Shown here: one piece after another, positions 8,589-18,600 of the stretch | Layout of the letters: each line of letters starts with the position of its first letter | Numbering within the stretch: position 1 is the stretch's first letter | Assembly: GCA_022842685.1 (NCBI GenBank) | Contig: JALHPC010000002.1 | Coordinates: 87,243-143,627 of the forward strand | Length of the DNA stretch: 56,385 nucleotides | Direction: 5' to 3' | Source: Candidatus Kapaibacterium sp. | GTDB taxonomy: Bacteria; Bacteroidota; Ignavibacteria; Kapaibacteriales; Kapaibacteriaceae | Notes under the pieces: model-generated | Databases searched by the model: none | What the model was told of the DNA's origin: nothing | Seen by the model: the letters and a program-made list of their open reading frames with translations, nothing else | Made by a program: the position numbers and the translations under genes

Positions 8589-9808
8589 ACAACTACGTAC
8601 CTGCGATTCGCCCCGAAGTTATGTTCGACGTCCACGTCGACGATGACGGAAACGAGCAACTGATGCTTTCATGCACGTTGGGGCTTGTTGACAGTCCAAT
8701 TCTTGTCGACACCAACTTGCTTGGCCTCTTTGAGATCATGGATGGCAGCATGACGTGGGATGATTTCCGTGTTGCGGTCAATCTTGAAGACAACGAGGCG
8801 CAGTGGCTTCGCTTGCGTGCCTTTATCGGACAGCTTGACGCGCTTGGTTTTCTCGACACGGCCGAGGCGGAGCGCCGCCGTGCTGCTCATTTTGCCCAGT
8901 GGGATGCTTCCGATGTGCGTCCTGCCGCCTTTGCCGGTTCGTCATATCCTGCCGACGAGGGAGAATGCCGATTGTTCTTTGACCGCCTTCTTGGCGCTGC
9001 CGACGAGTCTATCCAGCAGGACACACCGGTTGTCGCCATGCTTGCACCACATCTTGACTTTCACGTTGCTGCCGATGCGTACCAGCCATGGCGTAGAGTT
9101 GCTTCCACCGAAGCTGAGCTCGTTGTCATCATTGGTACGTCGCATTATGCTAACGACCAGCAGGTGCTGCTCACCGAAAAGCACTTCGAAACGCCGCTTG
9201 GGATTCTACCCACCGACGTCGAAGCCGTGCGCGCACTGCGGCTAGCACTGCAGGCACTCGACCACGGCCACGAGGGGGCAATACCGGTGGTAGCGTCGAA
9301 CGACCATGCGCATCGCGCAGAGCATTCCATCGAGTTCCACGCCGTGCTCTTGCGGCATGTTCTTGCGGAGCGTGACGTTACCGTTTTGCCCATCTTGGTG
9401 GCATCGATCGACGCAGACGATCAGCGATGCGCTGTTATCGCGTCGACCATTGCCGACGTCGTGGCGTCTACCGGAAAGCGTGTACTCTGGTGCATCAGCG
9501 GCGACCTGGCCCATGTAGGCCATCGATTTGGCGACGACGAAGCAGCGAGCGAGTTGCTCGATGCCGTGCGTGCTAACGATACAGCGGTATTGGCCTTGCT
9601 CCAGCGAGGCGAGCCCGATGCATGGCGCCGTCATTTAGAGCGCCAGCAGAATCGGTATCGCATCTGTGGGGCGGCACCCGTGTGGTTTGGCCTTCGTGCT
9701 GCCGAGCAGCTCCATGGCAAACTTGTGGGCCACGTCGAGCGGCACCATGTGTGGCATGACGAAGAGACCAACAGCGCCGTTTCGGTCGCTACCGTCACCT
9801 TTGGGTAG
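8585..9808 (+). CDS. Memo family protein (AmmeMemoRadiSam system protein B type) with PqqD-like N-terminal domain
   Basis: This encodes 407 residues from the ATG at 8585, which overlaps the upstream stop. About the first 100 residues form a compact helical domain (LVDTNLLGLFEIMDGS..., then a leucine-rich helix and GFLDT) that looks like the PqqD/RRE winged-helix fold. The remainder is a Memo domain related to class III extradiol dioxygenases: APHLDFHVAADAY near residue 153, IIGTSHYA near 182, HRAEHSIEFHAVLL near 243 and CISGDLAHVG near 302, covering the conserved histidines and the cysteine. Memo proteins often occur with AMMECR1 and radical SAM proteins, but neither partner is in this window. 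The enzymatic function is unknown in bacteria. It ends an operon of four overlapping genes. Confidence 0.85.
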   Translation: MNNYVPAIRPEVMFDVHVDDDGNEQLMLSCTLGLVDSPILVDTNLLGLFEIMDGSMTWDDFRVAVNLEDNEAQWLRLRAFIGQLDALGFLDTAEAERRRAAHFAQWDASDVRPAAFAGSSYPADEGECRLFFDRLLGAADESIQQDTPVVAMLAPHLDFHVAADAYQPWRRVASTEAELVVIIGTSHYANDQQVLLTEKHFETPLGILPTDVEAVRALRLALQALDHGHEGAIPVVASNDHAHRAEHSIEFHAVLLRHVLAERDVTVLPILVASIDADDQRCAVIASTIADVVASTGKRVLWCISGDLAHVGHRFGDDEAASELLDAVRANDTAVLALLQRGEPDAWRRHLERQQNRYRICGAAPVWFGLRAAEQLHGKLVGHVERHHVWHDEETNSAVSVATVTFG

Positions 9809-9850
9809 GTGGCATAATGGCGATGGGCATCGAGCCAAATCCCCCTCGGT

Positions 9851-9881
9851 TTGGAGAATCCACGTCGCTGCCGTAAGTTTG
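9851..9881 (+). promoter_or_regulatory. Promoter before rplM with TTG and TAnnTTTG
   Basis: TTG at 9851-9853 and TAAGTTTG at 9874-9881 are separated by 20 bases, fitting the Bacteroidota sigma-A pattern. The box lies 55 bases before the rplM ATG and is the best complete match in the window. Confidence 0.6.
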
Positions 9882-9913
9882 CAAGCTCGAAAAGAATCAA
9901 CGACGCGTATCAC

Positions 9914-9926
9914 CCCCAATGTGGGG
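9914..9926 (+). promoter_or_regulatory. Small hairpin overlapping the rplM ribosome-binding site
   Basis: CCCC (9914-9917) can pair with GGGG (9923-9926), part of the GGGGAGGA ribosome-binding region before the ATG at 9937. Such a structure could limit initiation. Autogenous control of rplM-rpsI by L13 is known in E. coli; its presence here is only inferred. Confidence 0.3.
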
Positions 9927-9936
9927 AGGAAGAATT

Positions 9937-10401
9937 ATGCAGACAAGTGCCAACATTACGAAGTCCCTACGCAAGGAAGACGTTTCCGTCGACTGGTGGG
10001 TAGTTGATGCCTCAGGGCAGACTGTGGGACGTTTAGCAACGCAGATTGCGCGCCTCATTCGGGGCAAGCACAAGCCATCGTTCACACCGCATGTTAACTG
10101 CGGTGATAATGTGGTTGTCATCAACGCCGACAAGGTGGTGATGCAGGGCAAGCGTGCTGAACAAAAGGAGTACTTCCACAACACTGGATATCCTGGTGGT
10201 GGTCGTCACCGCAAGTTCTCCGACCTGATGCAGTCGAAGCCAGAGGAGGTCATTGAATTGGCCGTCAAGGGCATGTTGCCAAAGAATCGCCTTGGTAAGG
10301 CCATGCATGGCAAGCTCAAGGTGTATTCTGGCACCGAACATCCCCATGTTGCGCAAGCTCCAAAGGTATACGAGCTGCCATATTCATCCAATCAACAATA
10401 A
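9937..10401 (+). CDS. rplM: 50S ribosomal protein L13
   Basis: This 154-residue protein is a core component of the large ribosomal subunit, an early assembly protein. Family motifs include [35 protein letters not shown], and the C-terminal [10 protein letters not shown] and YSGTEHPH. The ATG at 9937 has AGGA seven bases upstream. It has about 10 more residues than the E. coli form, at the N-terminus. It is followed after 17 bases by rpsI, the usual pairing. Confidence 0.97.
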   Translation: MQTSANITKSLRKEDVSVDWWVVDASGQTVGRLATQIARLIRGKHKPSFTPHVNCGDNVVVINADKVVMQGKRAEQKEYFHNTGYPGGGRHRKFSDLMQSKPEEVIELAVKGMLPKNRLGKAMHGKLKVYSGTEHPHVAQAPKVYELPYSSNQQ

Positions 10402-10418
10402 GCCAAGCTGGAGCATAC

Positions 10419-10807
<389 letters not shown>

Positions 10808-10822
10808 TCGAACAATCACGTG

Positions 10823-10852
10823 CGTGCCTGCCTCTCGACGGGGGCAGGCACG
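10823..10852 (+). terminator. Ten-base-pair hairpin between rpsI and rpsB
   Basis: CGTGCCTGCC (10823-10832) pairs perfectly with GGCAGGCACG (10843-10852) across a ten-base loop. It sits 17 bases past the rpsI stop and about 120 before rpsB. There is no T-run, so it may be a Bacteroidota-style terminator or a structural element in the rpsB leader. Confidence 0.5.
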
Positions 10853-10973
10853 ACTGCGTAACCGTCGAATATCACACATGGATGTGGAGGCAGTGCGGGG
10901 GACGCTCCCGGGCGCCGTACGCCGAAGAAGCATCCAGAGGTTTTCCATCCACCCGTATTTGTCCTGTAGGACC

Positions 10974-11792
10974 ATGCCACACATTTCAGTAGAAGCGCTT
11001 CTCGAATCCGGAGCGCACTTCGGCCACCTTACCCGCCGTTGGAACCCAAGAATGCGCCCCTTCATTTTTATGGAGCGCAATGGGATTCATATCATCGACC
11101 TGCGCAAGACGCAGCTCCTTATTGATGTTGCTCGCGATGCAGCACTCGACCTTGCGTCGCAAGGCCGTGGAGTGTTGTTTGTAGGCACAAAGAGTCAATC
11201 GCAAGCTAGCGTCGAAGCCGAAGCGCGTCGCGTGGGTGCTTCGTACGTTACCGAGCGTTGGTTGGGTGGTATGCTTACGAACTTTGCCACGATTCGTAAG
11301 TCAATCAAGCGACTCACGGGCATTGACAAGATGGAAGTCGACGGTACCTTCGAAAAGATCACGAAGAAGGAACGTCTGATGCTCAGCCGCGAGCGCGACC
11401 GTCTACGTCGAGTCTTTGGTGGTATCGAAGAAATGACGCGCCTTCCTGGCCTCATTATCGTTGTCGACATCAAGAAAGAGCACCTAGCCATCAAGGAAGC
11501 CAAGACCCTTGGTATCCCCGTGATTGGCATCGTTGATACGAACTCCGATCCAACCGAAGTTGATTTCCCGATTCCGGCAAACGACGACTCCGTGCGTACT
11601 GTCGAAATCATCTTGAAGGCCCTTGGTGATGCCCTTGTTGAAGGCAAGGAAGTTGCCAAGGCTCGTGCAGCCGAATTCGGCGCAGTAGCCGAAGCCACAG
11701 CCAAGGAAGGTGAAGGCGAAGAAGGTTCTAAGGTTCGCCGCCAACTTCGCGGCCGCAAGACGGGACCTCGTGCTGAAGGCGGCTCGAACTAA
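10974..11792 (+). CDS. rpsB: 30S ribosomal protein S2
   Basis: This 272-residue protein of the small subunit begins with the conserved [25 protein letters not shown] region and continues with [26 protein letters not shown] and [21 protein letters not shown]. The ATG at 10974 is preceded by TAGGA and agrees with the family start; upstream in-frame codons in the 168-base gap have no homology. The C-terminal 30 residues are rich in Glu and Arg and unconserved. It opens the near-universal rpsB-tsf-pyrH-frr cluster; S2 represses this operon in E. coli. Confidence 0.96.
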   Translation: MPHISVEALLESGAHFGHLTRRWNPRMRPFIFMERNGIHIIDLRKTQLLIDVARDAALDLASQGRGVLFVGTKSQSQASVEAEARRVGASYVTERWLGGMLTNFATIRKSIKRLTGIDKMEVDGTFEKITKKERLMLSRERDRLRRVFGGIEEMTRLPGLIIVVDIKKEHLAIKEAKTLGIPVIGIVDTNSDPTEVDFPIPANDDSVRTVEIILKALGDALVEGKEVAKARAAEFGAVAEATAKEGEGEEGSKVRRQLRGRKTGPRAEGGSN

Positions 11793-11832
11793 TTCCAACA
11801 CTACTTCAACAACTAAGCCACATAACATCATC

Positions 11833-12696
11833 ATGTCAGCAATCAGTGCATCTCTCGTAAAGGAACTGCGCGATAAGTCAGGCGCAGGAATGGCCGACTG
11901 CAAGCGGGCCCTCGAAGAGTCCAATGGCGATCTCGATGGTGCCATCGAATGGCTTCGCAAGCGCGGAGCCGCGTCTATTGCCAAGCGTGCCGACCGCGAA
12001 GCCAACGAAGGTATCGTGGTCGTGCGTACCACACCAGACGGTAAGACGGCAGCTATCGTAGAAGTCAACTGCGAAACCGACTTCGTTGCTCGCAACGAGG
12101 AGTTCGTGAACTTTGCCAATGCTATTGCCGACGTCTTGCTTGCTAATGACGTTGCCTCGGAAGACGATCTGTGGACCATTTCAATCGGTGACAAGACGTT
12201 GGGCAACCTTAAGGATGAAATCCTTGCAAAGTTCAGCGAGAAGATTGGCCTCCGCCGTTTCAGCCGTGTGCAAACCAACGGTCATATCGTCGACTACACC
12301 CATGCTGGCTCGCGCCTTGGCGTATTAGTCGAATTCGACGGCCCCGCCATTCCCGAAGAAGCGCGCCCGATTGCTCGCGATGTAGCCATGCAGATTGCTG
12401 CCATGCAGCCGCAGTATGTTCGTCGCGACCAGGTTGACGCGTCGACACTCGAAAAGGAAGCCGAGATCTACCGCACGCAAGCTATCCAAGAAGGCAAGAA
12501 CCCTGAAATAGCCGAACGCATTGCGCAGGGTCGTATGGGTAAGTTCTACGAAGAGACCGTACTTATCGAGCAGACCTTCGTGAAGGACCCATCGCGGAAG
12601 GTAAGCGACATCGTAAACGATATCGCAAAGGTAGCCGGCGGCACCGTTGTCGTACAGTCCTTCCTACGCTACAACATCGGCGAAAAGGCCAACTAA
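11833..12696 (+). CDS. tsf: Elongation factor Ts
   Basis: This 287-residue factor exchanges GDP for GTP on EF-Tu. The N-terminal UBA-like domain carries LVKELRDKSGAGMADCKRAL and GAIEWLRKRG; the core has EVNCETDFVARNEEF, the conserved TDF contact with EF-Tu. The ATG at 11833 was chosen over an in-frame ATG inside rpsB because homology starts at SAISASLVKELR. No strong ribosome-binding site is seen, common for this phylum. Confidence 0.96.
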   Translation: MSAISASLVKELRDKSGAGMADCKRALEESNGDLDGAIEWLRKRGAASIAKRADREANEGIVVVRTTPDGKTAAIVEVNCETDFVARNEEFVNFANAIADVLLANDVASEDDLWTISIGDKTLGNLKDEILAKFSEKIGLRRFSRVQTNGHIVDYTHAGSRLGVLVEFDGPAIPEEARPIARDVAMQIAAMQPQYVRRDQVDASTLEKEAEIYRTQAIQEGKNPEIAERIAQGRMGKFYEETVLIEQTFVKDPSRKVSDIVNDIAKVAGGTVVVQSFLRYNIGEKAN

Positions 12697-12717
12697 CGCA
12701 TCAATCTGGAGACTGCC

Positions 12718-13437
12718 GTGAAACCCATTTACCGCCGCATTCTCCTCAAATTGAGCGGCGAGTCGCTCATGGGCGAACAGCAGTTTGGCATCGATCCTAA
12801 TGCCCTACGTGCCTTCGCCGAAGACGTTCAGCAGGTTCACGCCCTAGGCGTCGAAATCGGCATCGTCTTTGGCGGAGGCAATATTTTTCGTGGGGTTCAG
12901 GCGGCTGGAAAGGGAATCGACAAGGTATCCGGCGACCACATGGGCATGCTCGCTACCGTGATTAACTGCATTGCGTTCCAGAATGCCCTCGAAGCGCAGG
13001 GCGTGCCCACGCGCCTGCAGACGGCAATACGCATGGAGCAAATTGCTGAGGGCTTCATTCGCCGACGAGCCATCCGTCATCTCGAAAAGCGACGCGTTGT
13101 TCTCTTCGGCGCAGGTACGGGGAATCCGTACTTTACCACGGATACCGCCGCTGTGCTTCGTGCCGTGGAAATCGAAGCCGAAGTTGTTATCAAAGGCACA
13201 CGCGTTGATGGCGTCTACGACAAGGACCCCGAGCGCCATGCCGATGCCGTCAGATTTGACACAATCTCGTACAAAGATGTTCTCGACCGCAATCTCCGCG
13301 TAATGGACCTGACCGCCATCACTATGGCACAAGAGAATGGCAAGCCCATCCTAGTGTTTAACATGAATGAGCGAGGCAACCTCTTGCGCTTGCTTACCGG
13401 CCAGCCGGTAGGCACCACCGTAACCGAAACCACGTAA
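12718..13437 (+). CDS. pyrH: UMP kinase
   Basis: This 239-residue enzyme phosphorylates UMP to UDP in pyrimidine nucleotide synthesis and is of the bacterial hexameric amino-acid-kinase fold. Motifs are [11 protein letters not shown], the [12 protein letters not shown] loop, [11 protein letters not shown] and [16 protein letters not shown], then [13 protein letters not shown]. Translation starts at GTG (12718) with CTGGAG seven bases upstream. It sits between tsf and frr in the conserved order. Confidence 0.96.
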   Translation: MKPIYRRILLKLSGESLMGEQQFGIDPNALRAFAEDVQQVHALGVEIGIVFGGGNIFRGVQAAGKGIDKVSGDHMGMLATVINCIAFQNALEAQGVPTRLQTAIRMEQIAEGFIRRRAIRHLEKRRVVLFGAGTGNPYFTTDTAAVLRAVEIEAEVVIKGTRVDGVYDKDPERHADAVRFDTISYKDVLDRNLRVMDLTAITMAQENGKPILVFNMNERGNLLRLLTGQPVGTTVTETT

Positions 13438-13455
13438 CATCGAAGAACGCCTACC

Positions 13456-14016
13456 ATGCCCGTCAAAACCATCATCGATGAAGCTGTCGACCACATGAAG
13501 AAGGCCGTCGAACACGTAGGCCAGCAACTTGGCAAGGTTCGCTCCGGTCGCGCTTCGGCATCAATGCTCGATAACGTCCGCGTAGAGTATTACGGCGAAC
13601 CAACCCCCGTGTCGCAAATAGGCAGCGTGTCCACGCCCGACGCTCGCACCATCGTCATCCAGCCGTGGGACCGCAGCGTGCTGGGACCCACTGAAAAGGC
13701 CATCTTGGCCGCCAACCTTGGCGTTACCCCGCAGAACGATGGTCAGATTATCCGCCTTGTCGTGCCACCTCTTACCGAAGAGCGCCGCAAAGACATCGTA
13801 AAGCAGTGCAAGAAAATGGCCGAGGATGGTAAGCTTGCCGTACGCAACGTACGCCGTGATGCCAACGAAGAGCTTAAGAAGGCAGAAAAGACCGAGCACT
13901 TTTCCGAGGACGAAAGGAAGCGCGGCGAAGAAGAGATACAAAAACATACCGACAAGTATGTAAAAGACATCGACACCTTGGTAGCTGCCAAGGAAGTCGA
14001 AATCATGGAAGAATAA
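13456..14016 (+). CDS. frr: Ribosome recycling factor
   Basis: This 186-residue protein splits post-termination ribosomes with EF-G. It shows the family's GKVRSGRASASMLDNVRVEYYG near residue 25, PWDRSVLGPTEKAI and the helix-rich C-terminal end LTEERRKDIVKQCKK ... VRNVRRDANEELKK. Size is normal. Its TAA shares one base with the queC start, so the two genes are tightly coupled. Confidence 0.97.
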   Translation: MPVKTIIDEAVDHMKKAVEHVGQQLGKVRSGRASASMLDNVRVEYYGEPTPVSQIGSVSTPDARTIVIQPWDRSVLGPTEKAILAANLGVTPQNDGQIIRLVVPPLTEERRKDIVKQCKKMAEDGKLAVRNVRRDANEELKKAEKTEHFSEDERKRGEEEIQKHTDKYVKDIDTLVAAKEVEIMEE

Positions 14017-14684
14017 TGCCGCTCGCCGTCGTTCTACTTTCCGGCGGCATGGACTCGTGCGTCACGCTTGCCCTTGTGCGCGAAGCGGGCTACGACGTAG
14101 CCGCCCTGCATGTTAACTACGGTCAGCGCACGCAGCAGCGTGAACTCCAGGCGTTTACCGACATCTGCAACCATTACAACATCGAACGCCGCTTGGTGTG
14201 CGATATCTCGCATCTAGCAGCCATTGGTGGCTCTAGTCTCACCGACCTTTCCCTTGGCGTCGAACCGGCAGATCTCGACCGTCCCAACGTCCCTCTCACC
14301 TACGTTCCCTTCCGCAACGCCAACATCATGGCCATCGCCACTAGTTGGGCCGAAGTGCAGGGGGCATCGGCCATAGCCATAGGCGCTGTCGAAGAAGACT
14401 CTAGTGGCTATCCCGATTGTCGGGCCCAGTTCTTTCAGGCGTTTCAGGCCGTTATCGACGCTGGCACGCGTCCGGAAACGCGCATCGCCGTGTTGACGCC
14501 CGTCATCTCCTTTAGCAAGGCGGTCATCGTCCGCGAGGGCCTGCGGTTAATGGCTCCACTGCACCTTACATGGTCGTGTTATCAGGGTAGTGCCGAGGCC
14601 TGTGGCACATGTGACTCATGCGCATTACGCTTACGCGGCTTCCGCGAAGCGGAAGCAACCGATCCAATCGCATACGCGAAGTGA
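14016..14684 (+). CDS. queC: 7-cyano-7-deazaguanine synthase
   Basis: This 222-residue enzyme converts 7-carboxy-7-deazaguanine to preQ0 using ATP and ammonia, in the queuosine pathway. The ATP-binding PP-loop SGGMDSCV lies near residue 8, PFRNANIMAIATSWAE near 98, and the zinc-binding C-terminal cluster CYQGSAEACGTCDSC provides the Cys residues. The ATG overlaps the frr stop by one base. Placing a deazaguanine gene after frr is not the standard arrangement but is plausible as an operon tail. Other queuosine genes are not in the window. Confidence 0.95.
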   Translation: MPLAVVLLSGGMDSCVTLALVREAGYDVAALHVNYGQRTQQRELQAFTDICNHYNIERRLVCDISHLAAIGGSSLTDLSLGVEPADLDRPNVPLTYVPFRNANIMAIATSWAEVQGASAIAIGAVEEDSSGYPDCRAQFFQAFQAVIDAGTRPETRIAVLTPVISFSKAVIVREGLRLMAPLHLTWSCYQGSAEACGTCDSCALRLRGFREAEATDPIAYAK

Positions 14685-14874
14685 GGCCCATGTGGACACT
14701 TTTTTACGACATCACGAACGCATCACATTGGCCTCGTCTCACCAGCGCCGAGGTGTGTCGATGCCCCTTAACTCCTTGCTACTGTGATAGTTGATGCATT
14801 TCCCTTATGTGTTGATTGGATTAGTGCGTTACTCTTGGGGCAACTCCGTGTTACAACACGAAAGAAAAATGTGC
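14685..14874 (+). other. Gap after queC, no gene seen
   Basis: This stretch between queC and the first secreted protein of the large locus contains no convincing gene. A six-base T-run at 14700-14706 just after queC, with only a weak hairpin before it, may end transcription. Beyond it the promoter at 14875 begins. Confidence 0.4.
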
Positions 14875-14902
14875 TTGACAAGATGAACTTTCATTCTATA
14901 TT
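14875..14902 (+). promoter_or_regulatory. Strong candidate promoter of the surface-protein locus
   Basis: TTGACA (14875-14880) and TATATT (14897-14902) are 16 bases apart. The -10 extends to TATATTCG, one base off TAnnTTTG. A leader of about 110 bases would precede the ATG at 15021. Confidence 0.55.
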
Positions 14903-15020
14903 CGCGCCCTGTATAGCAACCATGCGAAGGCGTGGTGTCTGCTATGCGTGTTGGAACGTCACGCACGTCGATCTCTTAGGGGGCGTCGTGAAGTGGCAAA
15001 GTGAAACCTTCGGAGGGACA

Positions 15021-15572
15021 ATGACCCGTACGATACTGTCGATTGTAGCTGGATTGGTTATTGCTAGTGGATTGGGATATGCCCAAGGAGAGCGCCTGCC
15101 ATGGCAGGTACTGGGTAGTGGGGGAGCGATTGCTGCCGTATCTGGTCAGGTGTTGCTGAGTGGCACCATCGGCCAGCCCATCATTGGCATTGGTGTCCAG
15201 GGTCAGTCTCGAATTAGCCAGGGCTTCTGGCTGCCAATCGTAGATCCTACGTCTGTTGATGAGGATCTTGCAAACGAGCGATCACTTGGCGTTTCCAACT
15301 TTCCGAATCCGTTCACAAGCGGAACGACCATCCGCATCACGGCGCCTATTGAAGGTGCCCTTACTATTCGTGTGTTTGACCTTGTAGGTAATCTTGTTCG
15401 CACGATCGACGCCGTTGTGTCGATGACGGGTGGTCAAGACATCTACTTTGACGGCTTGGACAATGCCGGTCAGCCTCTGGGCTCTGGCGCCTACATGTAT
15501 GAGGTGTCTGGTCGTTCAGCGATTGACGGACAGCCCGTCTACCGCGTCCAACGCATGCAAATCATCCGCTAA
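15021..15572 (+). CDS. Secreted protein with T9SS-type sorting domain
   Basis: This encodes 183 residues from an ATG with GGAGGG upstream; the frame is open further upstream but has no homology and overlaps the promoter. The signal peptide (about 22 residues, ending GYAQ) is followed by a short beta domain rich in Gly and Ile with the motif GQPIIGIG and ISQGFWLP. From about residue 95, NFPNPFTSGTTIRI, FDLVGNLVRTI and LGSGAYMYEV make a FlgD-Ig/T9SS type A sorting-like domain. A similar N-terminal beta unit precedes sorting domains in many secreted proteins of this phylum. It opens the locus that carries the repeat giants and is the only protein of that locus with a recognisable sorting tail. 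Specific role unknown. Confidence 0.8.
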   Translation: MTRTILSIVAGLVIASGLGYAQGERLPWQVLGSGGAIAAVSGQVLLSGTIGQPIIGIGVQGQSRISQGFWLPIVDPTSVDEDLANERSLGVSNFPNPFTSGTTIRITAPIEGALTIRVFDLVGNLVRTIDAVVSMTGGQDIYFDGLDNAGQPLGSGAYMYEVSGRSAIDGQPVYRVQRMQIIR

Positions 15573-15661
15573 CGATGTTGGGTGGTGCCATGGTGGCACG
15601 AGCCCGTTCCGTGTTATAACCTAGAATGAAAATTTTTCAACCGCATTTTTCAGGTGTCCGC

Positions 15662-18600
15662 ATGAACCGATTGTTTCGCCTTGGACTGGCTGCAGCGCTA
15701 TTTGGCGCCTTGCTCTTGGGAACCTCTCCCGTGCAAGCTCAAATTGAGCGCCGCATTTCGTACCAAGGTCTGCTCACACAAGCGAATGGCGCTCCCGTTG
15801 CTGGCCCGCAAAACCTCCAAGTGGAGCTGTACACAGCTCCCGTTGGTGGTACGCTGGTTTGGGATGAGACGCACACAGACGTCAACCTTACAGGTGGCTT
15901 GTTCAACGTTTACCTTGGCGAGTTCAATAGTCTCGCAGGCGTAAACTTCGAGCAGCAACTCTACCTTTCGGTACGTATCGTTGGACAAACCGAGTTCTTG
16001 CCCCGCACGCGCTTGGCTGTTGTTCCTTATGCCATCCGCGCAGAGCGCGCCTTGGTAGCACAAGGACTTGACGAAAACGCCACCAACGTTGTCCGTTCGG
16101 TAAATGGTCAAGATGGCGATATCACCGTCATTGGTGAAAACGGCATTACCGTTACTACCACGGGCGACACCGTGCGTATTTCGGCCAACATCACGGTGCA
16201 AGGTATCACCAGCATCACCAGCCCAGGCGGAACGATTGCAATCACGAACCCTACAGGCCCAACAACGGGTGTTGATGTTCGCGACGGTGCAATCTCGACG
16301 CTGAAACTGGCTGACGGTGCCGTGACGACGGAAAAGATTGCCAACAACTCAATTACTGCCGCTAAGCTTGCAGTTGGTCTCATTCCAACAACGCTGCCAC
16401 CATCTGGCCCTGCAGGTGGTGACCTTACAGGTACCTATCCTAACCCAACGATTGCAGCTAACGCTGTAACCACGGCTAAGATTGCAGACGGTGCAGTGTC
16501 GACTGCGAAGCTTGGTGATGCAAGCGTTACCAACACCAAGTTGGCCGACGGTTCCGTTTCCAACGCAAAGATTGTCAATGGTGCAGTTTCTACCGACAAG
16601 GTACAAGACGGCGCCATTACATCTGCGAAGATGAGCGCTACCGGCGTTACTCCTGGTATCTATGGCTCGACGCTGATGGTGCCGCGCCTCACCATCGACG
16701 CTGCCGGTCGCGTAACAGCAGCTACCATGGTTGCCATCCCAGACATTCCGTTTACAGGCCCAGCTGGTGGCGATTTGACAGGTACGTTCCCGAATCCAAC
16801 GATTCGTCCAAACGCAGTTGACAACAATCGCTTGGCAGACAATGCTGTTAGCACGTCGAAGATTCAGAACGGTGCCGTAACTGGCGATAAGATTCTTGAT
16901 GGTACAATCACTGCGAACAAGATCGCTCCTGGTGTCATCCCAACAACGCTTCCACCTTCTGGTCCAGCGTCTGGCGACCTCACAGGATCATATCCTGCAC
17001 CAACGATTGCTAACAATGCAGTCACGTCTACGAAGATTGCAGACGGCGCCGTTATTCCTTCGAAGATTCCTGACAACTCGCTTACGAGTTCCAAGATTAC
17101 AGACGGCACCATTCAAGCTATTGACATTGCACCTGGTGTAATTCCAACGGTCTTCCCTCCAAGTGGTCCTGCTGGTGGCGACCTTGCTGGCACGTATCCG
17201 AACCCACAAGTTCGTGACGGATCGATCACGGCAACAAAGATTGCCGATGGCGCAGTCATCCCATCGAAGATCCCTGACAATTCTATTACAACCGCAAAGA
17301 TTACTGACGGTACAATTCAAGCCGTCGACATCGCTCCTGGTGTTATCCCAACGGTCTTCCCTCCTAGCGGTCCTGCTGGTGGTGTCCTAAGCGGCACGTA
17401 TCCTAACCCAGGTTTGGCTACTTCTTCTGGCAACGCTGTTCTTGCAGCTCTTAACAACGGTGCAACGACTGGTACCATTAGTGATGCTCGCCTTAACCTT
17501 ACTGGAGTAGGCGCTGGCACGTATGGTTCCGGTGGTTTGATCCCTGTTGTAACGGTCGACCAATATGGTCGCATCACGAGCGTATCAACAACAGCAGTTA
17601 CTTCGGCCACGCCCACAGGTCCTGCTGGCGGCGATCTTACCGGAACGTATCCAAGCCCACTTCTCAACCCAACGGCAGCCGCTGGCGGCCGCATGGTAGA
17701 AGGTCTTCGCAACGCATTCTTGGGTGGCAACACCTTTATCAACACACCGAACAATGTTGTTGTTCTAAACAACATCAACCAACTTCCAGCGGTTAGCGGT
17801 GCTCTTCTCACGAACCTTAATGCAAACGCAGTGTCGAGCGGTGTACTACCAGTTCAGTTTGGTGGTACGGGATCAAGCGCAGCCCTCGTTGGTGGCCGCA
17901 TCATGGTTTCCACTCCGCTCAATCAGATTGTCGAAGGTGCTGCACTTGCTCCAGGTCAGTTCTATGTAGGACCTAACCCAGGTGGTGCTCCTGCAAACGG
18001 AACCATCCTTGCTGGTGCAGGCATTAACGTGTCCTTCACATCGCCGAACTTCGTTATCTCAAGCACAGATGCCCGCATCCTTCCAGGCACGGCTAACGAT
18101 CAGACAGTACGTTGGGACGCACTCAATCAGCAATGGGTACCAAACCTTAACCTTCTAGCATCGGCAGGGGGCAACGTTACAGCTAATGGTTCGCTCACAG
18201 TTGCAGGAGCAACAACGCTCAACGGCAACACTGCACTGGGCACGGCTAACGGCGGTACAAATAGTTTTGGTACTGGCGCAACGGCTCAGAACTCCATTGG
18301 TTCGCCAACGGCAACGAATTGGATGTTTGGTACGACCAACATCAACTCGAACACCGACGCATCAACAACGATTGGTAATGCAAGCGGAACTGCCTCAAGC
18401 ACCACAATTAACGTTGGCTCAGCAGGCAACCTTACACTCAATGGCATCGCAACTGAAGTTCCAACACAGTTCCTCACAATGAACGGTGTTAACCAAGTTC
18501 GCCGCGCCATGGCAGCATCACTTGCACTCGAAGGTGTAATGTGGCAATCTGGTGCCTTCCGTCTAGGCGGTAACACAAACACAGCAGTACCGCTGCTCAG

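Noticed and set aside
14784..15020. Longer N-terminal extension of the 15021 protein
   Set aside because: It would cover the TTGACA-TATATT promoter and leave the signal peptide internal; GGAGGG precedes the ATG at 15021.
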